In this document: piece after piece, positions 7,960 through 17,047 of the stretch
Layout: every line of letters starts with the position of its first letter
How positions within the stretch are numbered: the stretch's first letter is position 1
Assembly: GCF_002946355.1 (NCBI RefSeq)
Contig: NZ_PKOZ01000015.1
Span: 1 to 56,593, forward strand
DNA length: 56,593 nt
Direction of reading: 5' to 3'
Origin: Pradoshia eiseniae
GTDB lineage: Bacteria; Bacillota; Bacilli; Bacillales; Pradoshiaceae
Position numbers and translations under genes: made by a program
The notes under the pieces: model-generated
The model's database searches: none
What the model was told of the DNA's origin: nothing
Seen by the model: the letters and a program-made list of their open reading frames with translations, nothing else

Positions 7960-8348
7960 ATTCCTTTCATTATACGAAACTCTCCTTTTTAATCAAGTGA
8001 AAAATCTTTATGCAATCAGAAATGGCTTCAGCTATGTCAAAGGGGAATTTTAGCGAGAATAACAGAAAAGATGCCTTCTTAATAACCGACCACATATACA
8101 CATATCATTCAATGTAATTCAGCTATTTAAATATATTTCCATGTCATATCACCTTATCTGAGGCTGTGATTTGACAAGCAGACCATAAATTAAAGTGAAC
8201 AAGTTCATTTTTTCGGATATTAATGTCAGTATTATGGATTGTTGAAAGGTATGTAAGCGTTTACGATTTGATTGAAGGTATAGTTTTTGTTAAAGCCATT
8301 CTAAGTTTGTGAGATTTAACAGGAACATAAAAAAGGGGGACTATATTG
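7960..8348. other. Regulatory gap between the guanidine leader and the ABC importer operon
   Basis: About 390 bases without a gene. It should hold the divergent promoters of the riboswitch leader and of the importer operon. The one clear element is a cre-like site at 8252-8265, overlapping a possible -35/-10 pair (TTGAAA at 8242, TACGAT 15 bases later). The rest is AT-rich and unrecognised. Confidence 0.5.
8252..8265 (+). promoter_or_regulatory. cre-like site (CcpA binding) upstream of the ABC importer operon
   Basis: TGTAAGCGTTTACG matches the catabolite-responsive element pattern TGWAANCGNTNNCW except at the last position, and is nearly palindromic. It lies about 90 bases before the lipoprotein gene and overlaps candidate promoter elements, a placement expected for carbon catabolite repression. 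Confidence 0.6.
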
Positions 8349-9395
8349 ATGAAGAAGGCAAAGTATCTTTCGTTCTTATTATTTATCGTATTAAGTATTT
8401 TTACTGTTTTAGCTGGTTGTTCATCTGATAAGGATGAGAAGGCGAGCGGCGACGGGAAGGAAAGTAAAGAGTTAATCGTCTATTCTCCAAACCCCATCGA
8501 ATTTAATGAACCATTAATAAAAGAATTTGAAGCTGAAACTGGCATAAAAGTTGAGGTAATTTCCGCAGGTGCTGGTGAGCTGTTGAAGAGAATCGAAGCA
8601 GAAGGAGATAATCCGCTAGGTGATGTAATGTGGGGAGGGTCATTATCCTCACTAGAGCCATATGTGGATTATTTCGAGAAGTATCAGTCTGCGAATGAGG
8701 ATAAGGTCATTGATGAATATAAGAATGAAGACGGATATATTACGCGTTTCTCCTTAGTGCCTAGTGTTATTATGGTAAACAAAAATTTGATTGGCGACAA
8801 GAAAATAGAAGGTTTTGCTGATTTGCTGGACAAAGACTTAAAAGGAAAGATTGCATTCGCCGATCCTTCTAAATCATCATCATCCTTTGAGCAAGTAATC
8901 AACCAGTTGTATGCGATGGGGAATGGGGATCCGGAAAAAGGCTGGGAGTATGAAGAAAAGTTGATTAAGAATCTCGATCAAAAATTATTAAGCGGTTCTT
9001 CTGCAACCTATAAAGGTGTTGCAGACGGCGAGTATGCGGTTGGATTAACATTTGAAGAGCCGGTTGTTAATTACATCAATGACGGAGCGCCGATTGACAT
9101 TGTCTATCCTAAAGAAGGAACGATTGTTAAACCTGATGGAGTGGCAATTATAAAAAATGCAGTAAATATGGAGAACGCCAAAAAGTTTGTTGATTTTATC
9201 ACTAATGAGGATTCTCAAACAATGGTAGCTAATGAATTAAGCAGAAGACCGGTTCTCTCAACAGTAAAAATAAAAGATGATATCGGGATGAAGCCGCTCT
9301 CAGAAATTAAACTTATTGAAGATGATCAAGAGTGGTCAAATCAAAATAAAGCATCCATCTTAGATAAATATAAAGAAATCTTCACTAGTAATTAA
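8349..9395 (+). CDS. ABC importer substrate-binding lipoprotein (FbpA/PgtC/HptA-like)
   Basis: The 348-residue protein has a lipoprotein signal peptide ending in V-L-A-G-C-S-S, with the cysteine as lipidation site. It continues into a type-2 periplasmic-binding fold of the 'iron(III)-type' family: L-I-V-Y-S-P-N near the mature N-terminus, A-D-P-S-K-S-S-S-S in the middle and V-A-I-I-K-N-A late. Relatives carry ferric ions, 2-aminoethylphosphonate, phosphoglycerate or glucose-6-phosphate, and the ligand cannot be read from sequence. GGGGGA lies 8 bases before the ATG at 8349; a TTG one codon earlier is also possible. It heads an operon with an ATPase and a permease. Confidence 0.85.
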   Translation: MKKAKYLSFLLFIVLSIFTVLAGCSSDKDEKASGDGKESKELIVYSPNPIEFNEPLIKEFEAETGIKVEVISAGAGELLKRIEAEGDNPLGDVMWGGSLSSLEPYVDYFEKYQSANEDKVIDEYKNEDGYITRFSLVPSVIMVNKNLIGDKKIEGFADLLDKDLKGKIAFADPSKSSSSFEQVINQLYAMGNGDPEKGWEYEEKLIKNLDQKLLSGSSATYKGVADGEYAVGLTFEEPVVNYINDGAPIDIVYPKEGTIVKPDGVAIIKNAVNMENAKKFVDFITNEDSQTMVANELSRRPVLSTVKIKDDIGMKPLSEIKLIEDDQEWSNQNKASILDKYKEIFTSN

Positions 9396-9411
9396 AATTA
9401 ATCATACGCAC

Positions 9412-9448
9412 AAAAGAGCATGAGTAGGAAAGCTGCTTATGCTCTTTT
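9412..9448 (+). terminator. Intercistronic attenuator hairpin after the binding-protein gene
   Basis: AAAAGAGCAT and ATGCTCTTTT pair perfectly over 10 bp, with the 3' arm ending in a T run. It lies between the lipoprotein stop and the ATPase start. Partial termination here would give more binding protein than transporter, as is common in such operons. Confidence 0.75.
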
Positions 9449-9467
9449 AATAAAGGGAGTGAACAAC

Positions 9468-10577
9468 TTGAGTACATCAATTAAATTTGAACATGTTCGG
9501 AAGGATTATGATAAGAATACAGTTATTCCTGATTTGAGTTTAACCATAAAACCTGGAGAATTATTTACATTGCTAGGACCTTCGGGGTGCGGCAAAACTA
9601 CCTTGCTACGCATGATTGCAGGGTTTCATAGCATTGACGGTGGGACGATTTCATTTGATGAACAAGTAATCAATGATATCCCTGTCCACAAAAGAAATAT
9701 TGGAATGGTATTCCAGAATTATGCGATATTTCCGCATATGACTGTATATGACAATGTTAAGTATGGATTAAAAAATAAGAAGATAGGTAAGAAGGAAATG
9801 ACGGAAAGATTAGAGGATATGCTTGAAACAGTCAAGATTACCGAATATAAAGACCGGCTGCCGAGTCGGTTATCAGGGGGACAACAGCAGCGGGTTGCTT
9901 TGGCAAGAGCAATTGTCATACATCCAAATGTATTATTAATGGATGAACCTCTTTCAAACCTAGATGCTAAACTTCGTATTGATATGAGGCGGGCTATTAG
10001 CGAAATTCAAAGGGATGTCAATATCACAACTGTCTATGTCACTCATGATCAAGAAGAGGCGCTCGCTATTTCTGATCGAATTGCGGTTATGAAGGATGGT
10101 ATCATTCAACAGGTTGGTTATCCAGATACAATTTATCTGCGGCCGGTTAACCTTTTTGTTGCAACCTTCATTGGTCATTCCAATTTATTTGCAGCGACCA
10201 TTATTGAAGAAAATAATCAAAAGTTTGTCCAAATGAATGAGAATTATCGAATTAACTTGGATAATCTAACAAGCAAAGCCATCAATGGCCGAGAGGTTAT
10301 AGTTGCCATTCGTCCTGAGGAATTTGTAATGGCAAATGACCGAAGCGGATTGCATGCAAGGGTAAAGCATCGTAACTTCCTTGGCAAATATATTAATTAT
10401 GAATTACTGCTAGATTCGGGTGAAAGTATTGAATACTCGCAAGATACTAACCAAACAAATCAATTTTTAAATGTAGATGACGATATCTTTCTAAAGGCTA
10501 TACCTGCAAAGATAAATGTATTTAGCCGAGATGGTGAAGAAAATCTTATTTCCGGAGTGAATCGATATGTGGAATAA
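9468..10577 (+). CDS. ABC importer ATP-binding protein (FbpC/PotA type)
   Basis: This encodes 369 residues from a TTG start supported by AAAGGGAG. A frame reaching back to 9420 runs through the attenuator hairpin and is not used. Walker A is GPSGCGKTT (residues 37-45), the signature is LSGGQQQRVALARA, Walker B is VLLMDEPLSNLD, and an H-loop follows in V-T-H-D-Q-E-E. About 120 C-terminal residues form the TOBE-like regulatory domain typical of the CUT1/FbpC/PotA ATPases. The protein energises the permease encoded next and overlaps that gene by 11 bases, indicating translational coupling. Confidence 0.93.
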   Translation: MSTSIKFEHVRKDYDKNTVIPDLSLTIKPGELFTLLGPSGCGKTTLLRMIAGFHSIDGGTISFDEQVINDIPVHKRNIGMVFQNYAIFPHMTVYDNVKYGLKNKKIGKKEMTERLEDMLETVKITEYKDRLPSRLSGGQQQRVALARAIVIHPNVLLMDEPLSNLDAKLRIDMRRAISEIQRDVNITTVYVTHDQEEALAISDRIAVMKDGIIQQVGYPDTIYLRPVNLFVATFIGHSNLFAATIIEENNQKFVQMNENYRINLDNLTSKAINGREVIVAIRPEEFVMANDRSGLHARVKHRNFLGKYINYELLLDSGESIEYSQDTNQTNQFLNVDDDIFLKAIPAKINVFSRDGEENLISGVNRYVE

Positions 10578-12222
10578 GATAATTAGCAAGATGGATTTCT
10601 GGAATATAGCCGTACTAATTATCTTTTTGTTTTTTGCTGTATTTCTGATTTACCCATTAGGATCATTGTTATTAAGCAGCTTTCAGGGAAATGATGGCCA
10701 ATTAACACTGGAACATTATATGAGTTTTTTCGAGAAGAGATATTACTATGAATCTCTGTTCAACAGCTTTGCTGTCACAATTTCTGTTACGATTTTGTCG
10801 ATATTGATAGGAGTGCCTCTTGCTTATTTAATGTCAACCATCAAAATATACGGAAAAGGGATTATTGAAGTGTTAATCATTATTTCCGTTTTATCACCGC
10901 CGTTTATTGGAGCCTATTCATGGATTCTACTTTTAGGCAGAAGCGGGGTAGTATCAAAGTTCTTCCAAGAACATTTAGGCATCACCGTGCCAAGTATCTA
11001 TGGATTTGGCGGAATTTTGCTGGTGTTTACCCTTAAGTTGTTTCCATTTATATATCTTTATGTGTCTGGAGCGTTGAAGAAACTGGATTCCTCCTTGAGC
11101 GAGGCTGCTGAAAGCTTAGGGGTTACGGGAATAAGGAAGCTTTATACCTTGATATTACCGCTTATTCTTCCAACAGTATTAGCAGGATCATTGCTTGTGT
11201 TTATGAATGCGCTGGCCGACTTTGGTACACCGATGTTAATTGGTGAAGGATATTCAACCATGCCGGTTCTGATTTATTCAGAGTTCATCAGTGAAGTAGG
11301 AAGCAATGCCCATTTTGCCGCAGCATTGGCAACAATCATGGTTTTCATTACGGCTATTATTTTTATAGGGCAAAAATATGTGGTTAATAAAAAATCCTAT
11401 GAAATGAGTTCTTTACGGCCCATTCAGCCTAAAAAGATAAATGGAACAAAGAATGTCCTTACTCACTTATTTATTTATGTGGTTGTTGGATTGGCAATCA
11501 TTCCTCAAGCAACAGTTATTTATACGTCCTTCTTAAAAACGAAGGGTTCGATGTTTATAGAAGGATATACGTTAGAAAGTTATCGGAGGATTCTAGATAG
11601 GATGGGAGATTCCATCTTTAATACCTTTTTGTACGGCATTATCGCTCTTGCGATTATTATTATCCTTGGCATGCTTATCTCCTATGCTTCTGTCAGACGG
11701 AAGACCTTTTTTACATCCTTTATTGATACGATAGCCATGTTTCCGTATATTGTTCCAGGTTCCGTCTTAGGGATTACCTTACTTTTAGCTTTTAATAAAT
11801 CTCCATTATTGTTAAGCGGGACAGCAGCTATTCTAATTGTTTCATTCATTATCCGGAGACTGCCATATACGATGAGGTCTAGTGCTGCAATTATTTATCA
11901 ATTGAGTCCTAGTATGGAGGAGGCTTCCATAAGCTTAGGATATTCCCCGATGCGCACGTTTATCAATATCACCGCAAGGCTTATGATGCCGGGTGTGCTT
12001 GCAGGTGCTTTATTGAGCTGGATTACCGTAATAAATGAATTAAGCTCATCCATTATTCTATTTACCGGCAATACACGAACGATGTCTGTAGCCATCTATA
12101 CAGAAGTCATAAGAGCGAGCTATGGGACAGCAGCTGCTCTCTCGACTATTCTGACGGTCACTACTATTATCTCATTGCTTATATTCTTTAAATTGACAGG
12201 TTCAAGGGATGTTAGTCTATAG
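10567..12222 (+). CDS. ABC importer double-length permease (FbpB type)
   Basis: The 551-residue protein has about twelve membrane segments arranged as two homologous halves, each with an EAA loop: E-A-A-E-S-L-G-V-T-G about residue 180 and E-E-A-S-I-S-L-G-Y-S about residue 455. The fused two-domain permease is typical of ferric/organophosphate-type importers, where one chain replaces a dimer. Together with the lipoprotein and ATPase it completes the transporter. It is followed by a terminator and then the sensor kinase gene. Confidence 0.92.
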   Translation: MWNKIISKMDFWNIAVLIIFLFFAVFLIYPLGSLLLSSFQGNDGQLTLEHYMSFFEKRYYYESLFNSFAVTISVTILSILIGVPLAYLMSTIKIYGKGIIEVLIIISVLSPPFIGAYSWILLLGRSGVVSKFFQEHLGITVPSIYGFGGILLVFTLKLFPFIYLYVSGALKKLDSSLSEAAESLGVTGIRKLYTLILPLILPTVLAGSLLVFMNALADFGTPMLIGEGYSTMPVLIYSEFISEVGSNAHFAAALATIMVFITAIIFIGQKYVVNKKSYEMSSLRPIQPKKINGTKNVLTHLFIYVVVGLAIIPQATVIYTSFLKTKGSMFIEGYTLESYRRILDRMGDSIFNTFLYGIIALAIIIILGMLISYASVRRKTFFTSFIDTIAMFPYIVPGSVLGITLLLAFNKSPLLLSGTAAILIVSFIIRRLPYTMRSSAAIIYQLSPSMEEASISLGYSPMRTFINITARLMMPGVLAGALLSWITVINELSSSIILFTGNTRTMSVAIYTEVIRASYGTAAALSTILTVTTIISLLIFFKLTGSRDVSL

Positions 12223-12230
12223 GCGCCTGA

Positions 12231-12258
12231 AAAGACAACTATTGAGGTTGTCTTTTTA
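12231..12258 (+). terminator. Intrinsic terminator of the ABC importer operon
   Basis: AAAGACAAC and GTTGTCTTT pair over 9 bp, and the T run continues past the stem. Confidence 0.85.
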
Positions 12259-12273
12259 CTTTAGCAGTTCATT

Positions 12274-12303
12274 TTGTCATTGGATGGAAAAATATGCTAT
12301 TTT
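12274..12303 (+). promoter_or_regulatory. Possible promoter of the two-component system genes
   Basis: TTGTCA (12274-12279) and TATTTT (12298-12303) are separated by 18 bases, just after the importer terminator. They match the -35 at 5/6 and the -10 at 4/6 positions. Confidence 0.4.
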
Positions 12304-12374
12304 AAAAGAGTGGTGGATGGAAAATCCAGTGTAAACTTACAAGCTGCGTTGCTAGGAAAAAGTGGGGTGGAAAT

Positions 12375-14054
12375 TTGGAATCATCTGAGAAGGTAACGAG
12401 GTTCTATCAAAAGGAGCTGAGGAACTCGTTAGTAGGAATTGGCGTAATTCCTGTACTGTTAATTACGATTCTCTTTTATAACCTCTTCTTTTATTTAAGC
12501 TACCAGTCAATCAAAAGTAATAATGTATCTGAGAGTGAACATGTTGCTAAGGAAGTCGTTCATAAGTTCTCTTATCTTTCAGAGCAGAGTCAGATATTAT
12601 CGCGACAAATTGATATCAGTCGATTGGAAGCATCCAGTGAATATCGCTCAAAAGTGTACGAATCTCTATATAAGTCGGTTAATTCAAATAATTTCAAAAG
12701 TCTATTTTCAGTCATAGATTTAGAGGATAATGTTCTCGCTACCAATTGGGTAGAAACTCCAGCAGATAATCATAAGAATGCCGTCTGGTATTTGAATAAA
12801 AAGTTAAAGGCTGGTTTTTTTCAAGGAAGCATTATGTACCCGAATAAACAAAATTTAGAAAACGATAGAATCTTTTATAATATAGCAAATCCCATCTATA
12901 GCAAGGAAGGGCGGTTAACCGGATACATCGTTTTTAATCTATTAGAAAATCAATTTCGTCAGTTAATCAATAATGTTCACTATACGGATATTCTTATTAC
13001 TGACCAATATGGCCATAGCGTCTTAACGTCTAATGAAATGCTCCTAACGCAATCCGGTAAGTTGAATGCATCAGAATCAGAAGATTATGTGATAAATAAG
13101 ACAGCTGTATTGAATGACACGATTGAAGTGAATGCCATTATTTATGTGGGGCTCTTTAAAAAAATTTATAAATATGGACTATTGACATTATTGGCCGTCT
13201 TTTTATTGATAACGATTGGGACAGTTTTTATTGCGAATTATATTTCGAGAAAGAAAATGGCTTCAATTGATCAATTGCTAAGTATGATTCATTTGGCTAA
13301 GAAAGGCCTTTTCAAGCAGAATATCAGCATGAAGAAAAAGGATGAGTTTTTGGTTATTGCAGAGTATCTGCAACAGTTATTAAGAGATATTGAGAATCTC
13401 ATTCAGAAAAATAAAGAATCCGTGGAGAGAACATCCCAGGCAGAAATCAAGCAATTAGAAACGCAGATTAATCCTCATTTTTTGTTTAATACGCTTGAAA
13501 CCATTAAATATATGATTCAAATTAACCCTGAAAAAGCAGAGGAATTGATAATCATTCTTTCAAAGCTAATGAGATATAGTTTAGATAATAAGATGCAATT
13601 AAATAAAATCCATAATGATACTTCCTATTTATTCGATTATCTTACTTTGCAGAAAATCCGTTTTGGTGAAAGGCTGGAATATACAATAAACGTTCAGGAA
13701 AAGGCTAATAATTACCTGATACCTAAACTAATTGTACAGCCATTGATTGAGAACTCCATAAAATATGGCTTTACAAAAATGCATCTAAAAATCGATGTGG
13801 TCATCAGAAGTACAAAGAGAAATGTTTATCTTATTATTCGGGACAATGGAGAAGGGATTGACAGAGAGAAAATAGCTGTCATTCAGAGCGGTCTTAAAGA
13901 AGTGAATAATCAAAGTAATCATATCGGTATCTATAATGTTCACAGAAGGATTCAGCTGCTGTACGGAAATAGGTACGGGTTGAAAATTTATAGTGAAAAG
14001 GGAAGGGGTACTTTAATTGTGGTGAGGATTCCTATAGTTAAAGGGGTTAATTAA
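12375..14054 (+). CDS. Sensor histidine kinase, YesM/LytS type
   Basis: The 559-residue membrane kinase has a membrane helix near residues 20-40, an extracellular sensor region of about 220 residues, a second helix near 265-290 and a HAMP-like linker. The LytS/YesM kinase core follows, with the phosphorylated histidine at H368 in Q-I-N-P-H-F-L-F-N-T. The ATP-binding N-box is in PLIENSIKYG and a G box in DNGEGI. The start is TTG with GGGTGG upstream. It pairs with the AraC-type regulator encoded next and presumably senses the importer's substrate or its loaded binding protein. Confidence 0.93.
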   Translation: MESSEKVTRFYQKELRNSLVGIGVIPVLLITILFYNLFFYLSYQSIKSNNVSESEHVAKEVVHKFSYLSEQSQILSRQIDISRLEASSEYRSKVYESLYKSVNSNNFKSLFSVIDLEDNVLATNWVETPADNHKNAVWYLNKKLKAGFFQGSIMYPNKQNLENDRIFYNIANPIYSKEGRLTGYIVFNLLENQFRQLINNVHYTDILITDQYGHSVLTSNEMLLTQSGKLNASESEDYVINKTAVLNDTIEVNAIIYVGLFKKIYKYGLLTLLAVFLLITIGTVFIANYISRKKMASIDQLLSMIHLAKKGLFKQNISMKKKDEFLVIAEYLQQLLRDIENLIQKNKESVERTSQAEIKQLETQINPHFLFNTLETIKYMIQINPEKAEELIIILSKLMRYSLDNKMQLNKIHNDTSYLFDYLTLQKIRFGERLEYTINVQEKANNYLIPKLIVQPLIENSIKYGFTKMHLKIDVVIRSTKRNVYLIIRDNGEGIDREKIAVIQSGLKEVNNQSNHIGIYNVHRRIQLLYGNRYGLKIYSEKGRGTLIVVRIPIVKGVN

Positions 14055-14055
14055 C

Positions 14056-14835
14056 ATGATAACGGCGCTGATTGTAGAGGATGAGGATATTATTCGTCAA
14101 GGAATGGTATACACCATTGATTGGAATAGCATGGGGGCGGAAATAGTTGGAGAGGCAACGACTGGCCAGCAGGGTTTAGAGAAGATTAAGGAATTACGTC
14201 CGGACTTGGTCATTACAGATATAAAGATGCCATTAATGGACGGAATTACGATGGTTGAAGAAGCTTTGAAGTTTCACGATTTTGAAACTATCATTCTGAC
14301 TAGCTATAGTGATTTTGGATTTACGAAAAAGAGCATTCAGTTACAAGTCTTTGATTATCTTCTAAAACCTGTTGATCGAGATAATCTGCGAACAGTTGTC
14401 GAAAGCGCGAGGGAGAAGCTAGTGGAAAAGAGAAGAAAGGACTCATTATTAAAGCAGGCGGTTCTTTTGCAGCCATTATCGCAATTGGAGCAGGAGGGCG
14501 GCAGGAAGGATCATTTAAGTATCTATACACAAAAGGCCTTGGAATTTATAAATGAATTTTATGCTAAGCGGATTAGCATTGAGGATGCAGCTGGTGAATT
14601 GGCCATTAGCTCGAGCTACTTAAGCAGGCTTTTCAAGAAAGAAACTGCAGAAACGTTTCATCATTATCTTAATAAGCATCGTATTAAAGTATCTATTCCG
14701 TATCTTTTGTCAGGAAACTATATGATATACGAGATCGCCGAGTTGGTAGGCTTTTCTGACTATAAGCAATATAATGCAGCATTTAAAAAATATATTGGCA
14801 TTGCACCTACAGAATTTACCCAAAAAATGAGGTGA
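14056..14835 (+). CDS. Response regulator with AraC-type DNA-binding domain, YesN type
   Basis: The receiver domain spans residues 1-120, with acidic pocket E8/D9 and phosphorylated D55 in L-V-I-T-D-I-K-M-P. A short linker is followed by two AraC-type helix-turn-helix units ending with E-I-A-E-L-V-G-F-S-D-Y-K-Q-Y. It starts one base after the kinase stop, so the two are co-translated. The pair most likely activates the importer operon just upstream; this is inferred from adjacency, which is the usual arrangement for YesMN-type systems and for the Staphylococcus HptRSA system. Confidence 0.93.
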   Translation: MITALIVEDEDIIRQGMVYTIDWNSMGAEIVGEATTGQQGLEKIKELRPDLVITDIKMPLMDGITMVEEALKFHDFETIILTSYSDFGFTKKSIQLQVFDYLLKPVDRDNLRTVVESAREKLVEKRRKDSLLKQAVLLQPLSQLEQEGGRKDHLSIYTQKALEFINEFYAKRISIEDAAGELAISSSYLSRLFKKETAETFHHYLNKHRIKVSIPYLLSGNYMIYEIAELVGFSDYKQYNAAFKKYIGIAPTEFTQKMR

Positions 14836-15010
14836 CCCTTGCAGGTTATCGCTTGATTAAATGTACTTGGTCAATACGTAAGTTGATTTTAGAACTAATA
14901 CGAACGAATACAACGATAAAAGTACACAGTAAATCCTGTTATTTAACATATTTGGCTCATATTGAGAGAGGATAATCGATGAACAGTATGTTAAAAAGGA
15001 GCGAATATAG

Positions 15011-16000
15011 ATGTGTACAGCTTTAACATTGAGAACAATAGAGGGCAATCATTTATTTGGCCGCAATATGGATTTGGATTATAACTTTAAACAATCCGTT
15101 ATTTTGGTACCTAGAGGGTTTGAATATACCCATATCGCGACAGGTGAAGCGGTAAAGTCGAAGTATGCCATTTTAGGGATGGGGACAATTATGGACAAAC
15201 ATCCGATGTTTGCAGAAGCCTTCAATGAGAAGGGGTTGGCTTGTGCGGGCTTGAATTTTGAAGGATATGCTGCCTGGGAGAAGGATTTAGCTGAAGACAA
15301 AATCAATATTGCGCCCTCTGATTTTATTTTATGGGTCGTAAGCAATTTTGAATCTATTGAACAGCTTAGACCTGTATTAGCTGATGTATGTATTGTTGAG
15401 AAGTCCCTTAATGAAAATATACCGATTCCCACGCTGCATTGGATGGTTACAGATAAGGAGGGCGAATGCCTCGTCATTGAGAAAACGGAGGAGGGACTCC
15501 GGGTATTTACGAATCATGTTGGTGTTCTGACGAATTCACCTACATTTGATTGGCATATCACCAATCTATCAAGATATTTAGGGCTTAGCACGCATCAGCC
15601 GAAGGAAATAAATTGGGGCGATGAACAATTAAAGCTATTAGGGGTTGGAGCGGGAGCGCAAGGGCTGCCAGGCGATTATCTATCGACCTCTCGATTTGTG
15701 AAAGCTGCTTTTCTTAGGAATAATGCAGCTCTAGGCAATGATGAACATTCAGGCATTGTAGAGTTCTTCCGCATCCTAAATAATGTTTCCATGGTGAGAG
15801 GCTCTGTCATGACCAATCATCAAAATTATGATATTACCCAATACACCTCCTGTATGTGCCTCGAAAAAGGGGTTTATTATTATACGACATATAATAATTT
15901 ACAGATCAATGCGATAGATATGAATAAGGAGGATCTCGATAGCACGGAAATAAAAGTCTTTCCATACCGAGATGCGCTAGCCATCCGCTATGAGAATTGA
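15011..16000 (+). CDS. Choloylglycine hydrolase/penicillin V acylase family enzyme
   Basis: This 329-residue Ntn-hydrolase starts M-C-T-A-L-T-L, so removal of the methionine exposes the nucleophile Cys2. Further family residues are visible: R and D in FGRNMD, N in LNFEG, N in TNSP and R in LSTSRF. The family cleaves linear amides such as conjugated bile salts, penicillin V or N-acyl homoserine lactones. Bacillus YxeI-like members usually prefer penicillin V, but the substrate here is not decided by sequence. It has no signal peptide. AAGGAGCG stands before the ATG. It is not obviously linked to the importer operon. Confidence 0.9.
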   Translation: MCTALTLRTIEGNHLFGRNMDLDYNFKQSVILVPRGFEYTHIATGEAVKSKYAILGMGTIMDKHPMFAEAFNEKGLACAGLNFEGYAAWEKDLAEDKINIAPSDFILWVVSNFESIEQLRPVLADVCIVEKSLNENIPIPTLHWMVTDKEGECLVIEKTEEGLRVFTNHVGVLTNSPTFDWHITNLSRYLGLSTHQPKEINWGDEQLKLLGVGAGAQGLPGDYLSTSRFVKAAFLRNNAALGNDEHSGIVEFFRILNNVSMVRGSVMTNHQNYDITQYTSCMCLEKGVYYYTTYNNLQINAIDMNKEDLDSTEIKVFPYRDALAIRYEN

Positions 16001-16131
16001 TGGGTTAACCGGTTAAAGGTTGCCAGTGCCAGGCCATATTATTCGTTGTAAATCACCTGGAAAAAGGAACCATTCCTAAGTTGAATCGTATAAGTAGAAG
16101 GTAAGCATATTAGCGGTTTAGGGGGAATGGG

Positions 16132-17031
16132 ATGATTATAACGATAATCCAAATTGTTTTCTTTCAATTAGTATTGCCGGCGCTTTTCGTTATCACCCTT
16201 TGGAGAGGAACGAGGAAGAGTAAGCTTGACTGGCTGGTGCAGGCTCTTTTCACGACACTCTATATAAGCTGGTTATTCATGACGGCTCCATGGGATTTCC
16301 TCAGTTATTATCTTCGTTATGTATGGGTTCTTCTACTGATAGGGGCATTAATCTTTTCCTATATGGAGGTCCGAGACAAACCGGTCAAGGTAGCTTTTGA
16401 TAAAGGGGAAAAGTGGTCATTCGTCCTCTATGTATTTTTGGTGTTTGTATTTGGATTCTATAATGTGCAGGCCCTCAGCGGATTTTCGGCAGGCGAGAAG
16501 GCGATTGAGCTTGAGTTTCCGCTGAAGAATGGAGCCTATTATATCGGACAGGGCGGAGCACATGTTCAGCTTAACTACCATCATGCTTATGAAAGCCAGC
16601 AGTATGCGCTCGATATCGTGAAACTCGATAGATGGGGAGTGAGGGCTACAGGTATTTATCCTGGGGAGCTTTCCAAATACAGAATATATGGTGAAGCCAT
16701 CTACAATCCATGCACGGGGAAGGTGACGGAAGTTGAAAAGGATTTGCCAGATTTAACGCCTCCAAACACGAATCCTGAGAAGGCAGCGGGAAATCATGTA
16801 ATTTTGCAATGCGAGGGTGTAGACGCAGAAGTGCTGATCGCTCATATGCAGCAGGACAGCTTGACGGTTGATGCTGGAGATGAGATTGAAGCAGGGATGA
16901 AGCTTGGACTTGTCGGTAACTCCGGCAATACATCAGAGCCGCATGTGCATATCCATGCCGAGCGGGATGGGGTAGGCATACCTATCACCTTTAATGGGAG
17001 TTTCCTTGTACGAAACAGTCTGGTGTGGTGA
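16132..17031 (+). CDS. Membrane-anchored M23 family metallopeptidase
   Basis: This encodes 299 residues. Four hydrophobic segments fill about the first 125 residues. An extracytoplasmic M23/LytM-type domain follows, with zinc-site elements Y-H-H...Y-A-L-D-I-V (about 142-160), the A-H-M-Q-Q segment and the H-V-H-I-H motif near the end, preceded by GLVGNSGNTSEP. M23 enzymes cut peptidoglycan cross-bridges or peptides, although the first motif here is spaced differently from classical HxxxD enzymes. The HIT-like gene follows 16 bases after its stop, so the two may be co-transcribed. Confidence 0.85.
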   Translation: MIITIIQIVFFQLVLPALFVITLWRGTRKSKLDWLVQALFTTLYISWLFMTAPWDFLSYYLRYVWVLLLIGALIFSYMEVRDKPVKVAFDKGEKWSFVLYVFLVFVFGFYNVQALSGFSAGEKAIELEFPLKNGAYYIGQGGAHVQLNYHHAYESQQYALDIVKLDRWGVRATGIYPGELSKYRIYGEAIYNPCTGKVTEVEKDLPDLTPPNTNPEKAAGNHVILQCEGVDAEVLIAHMQQDSLTVDAGDEIEAGMKLGLVGNSGNTSEPHVHIHAERDGVGIPITFNGSFLVRNSLVW

Positions 17032-17047
17032 AGGGGACTGATGAATT

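Noticed and set aside
16005-16016. Perfect palindrome TTAACCGGTTAA after the choloylglycine hydrolase-family gene
   Set aside because: It is short, has no T run and is not associated with a promoter I can identify; it could be chance.
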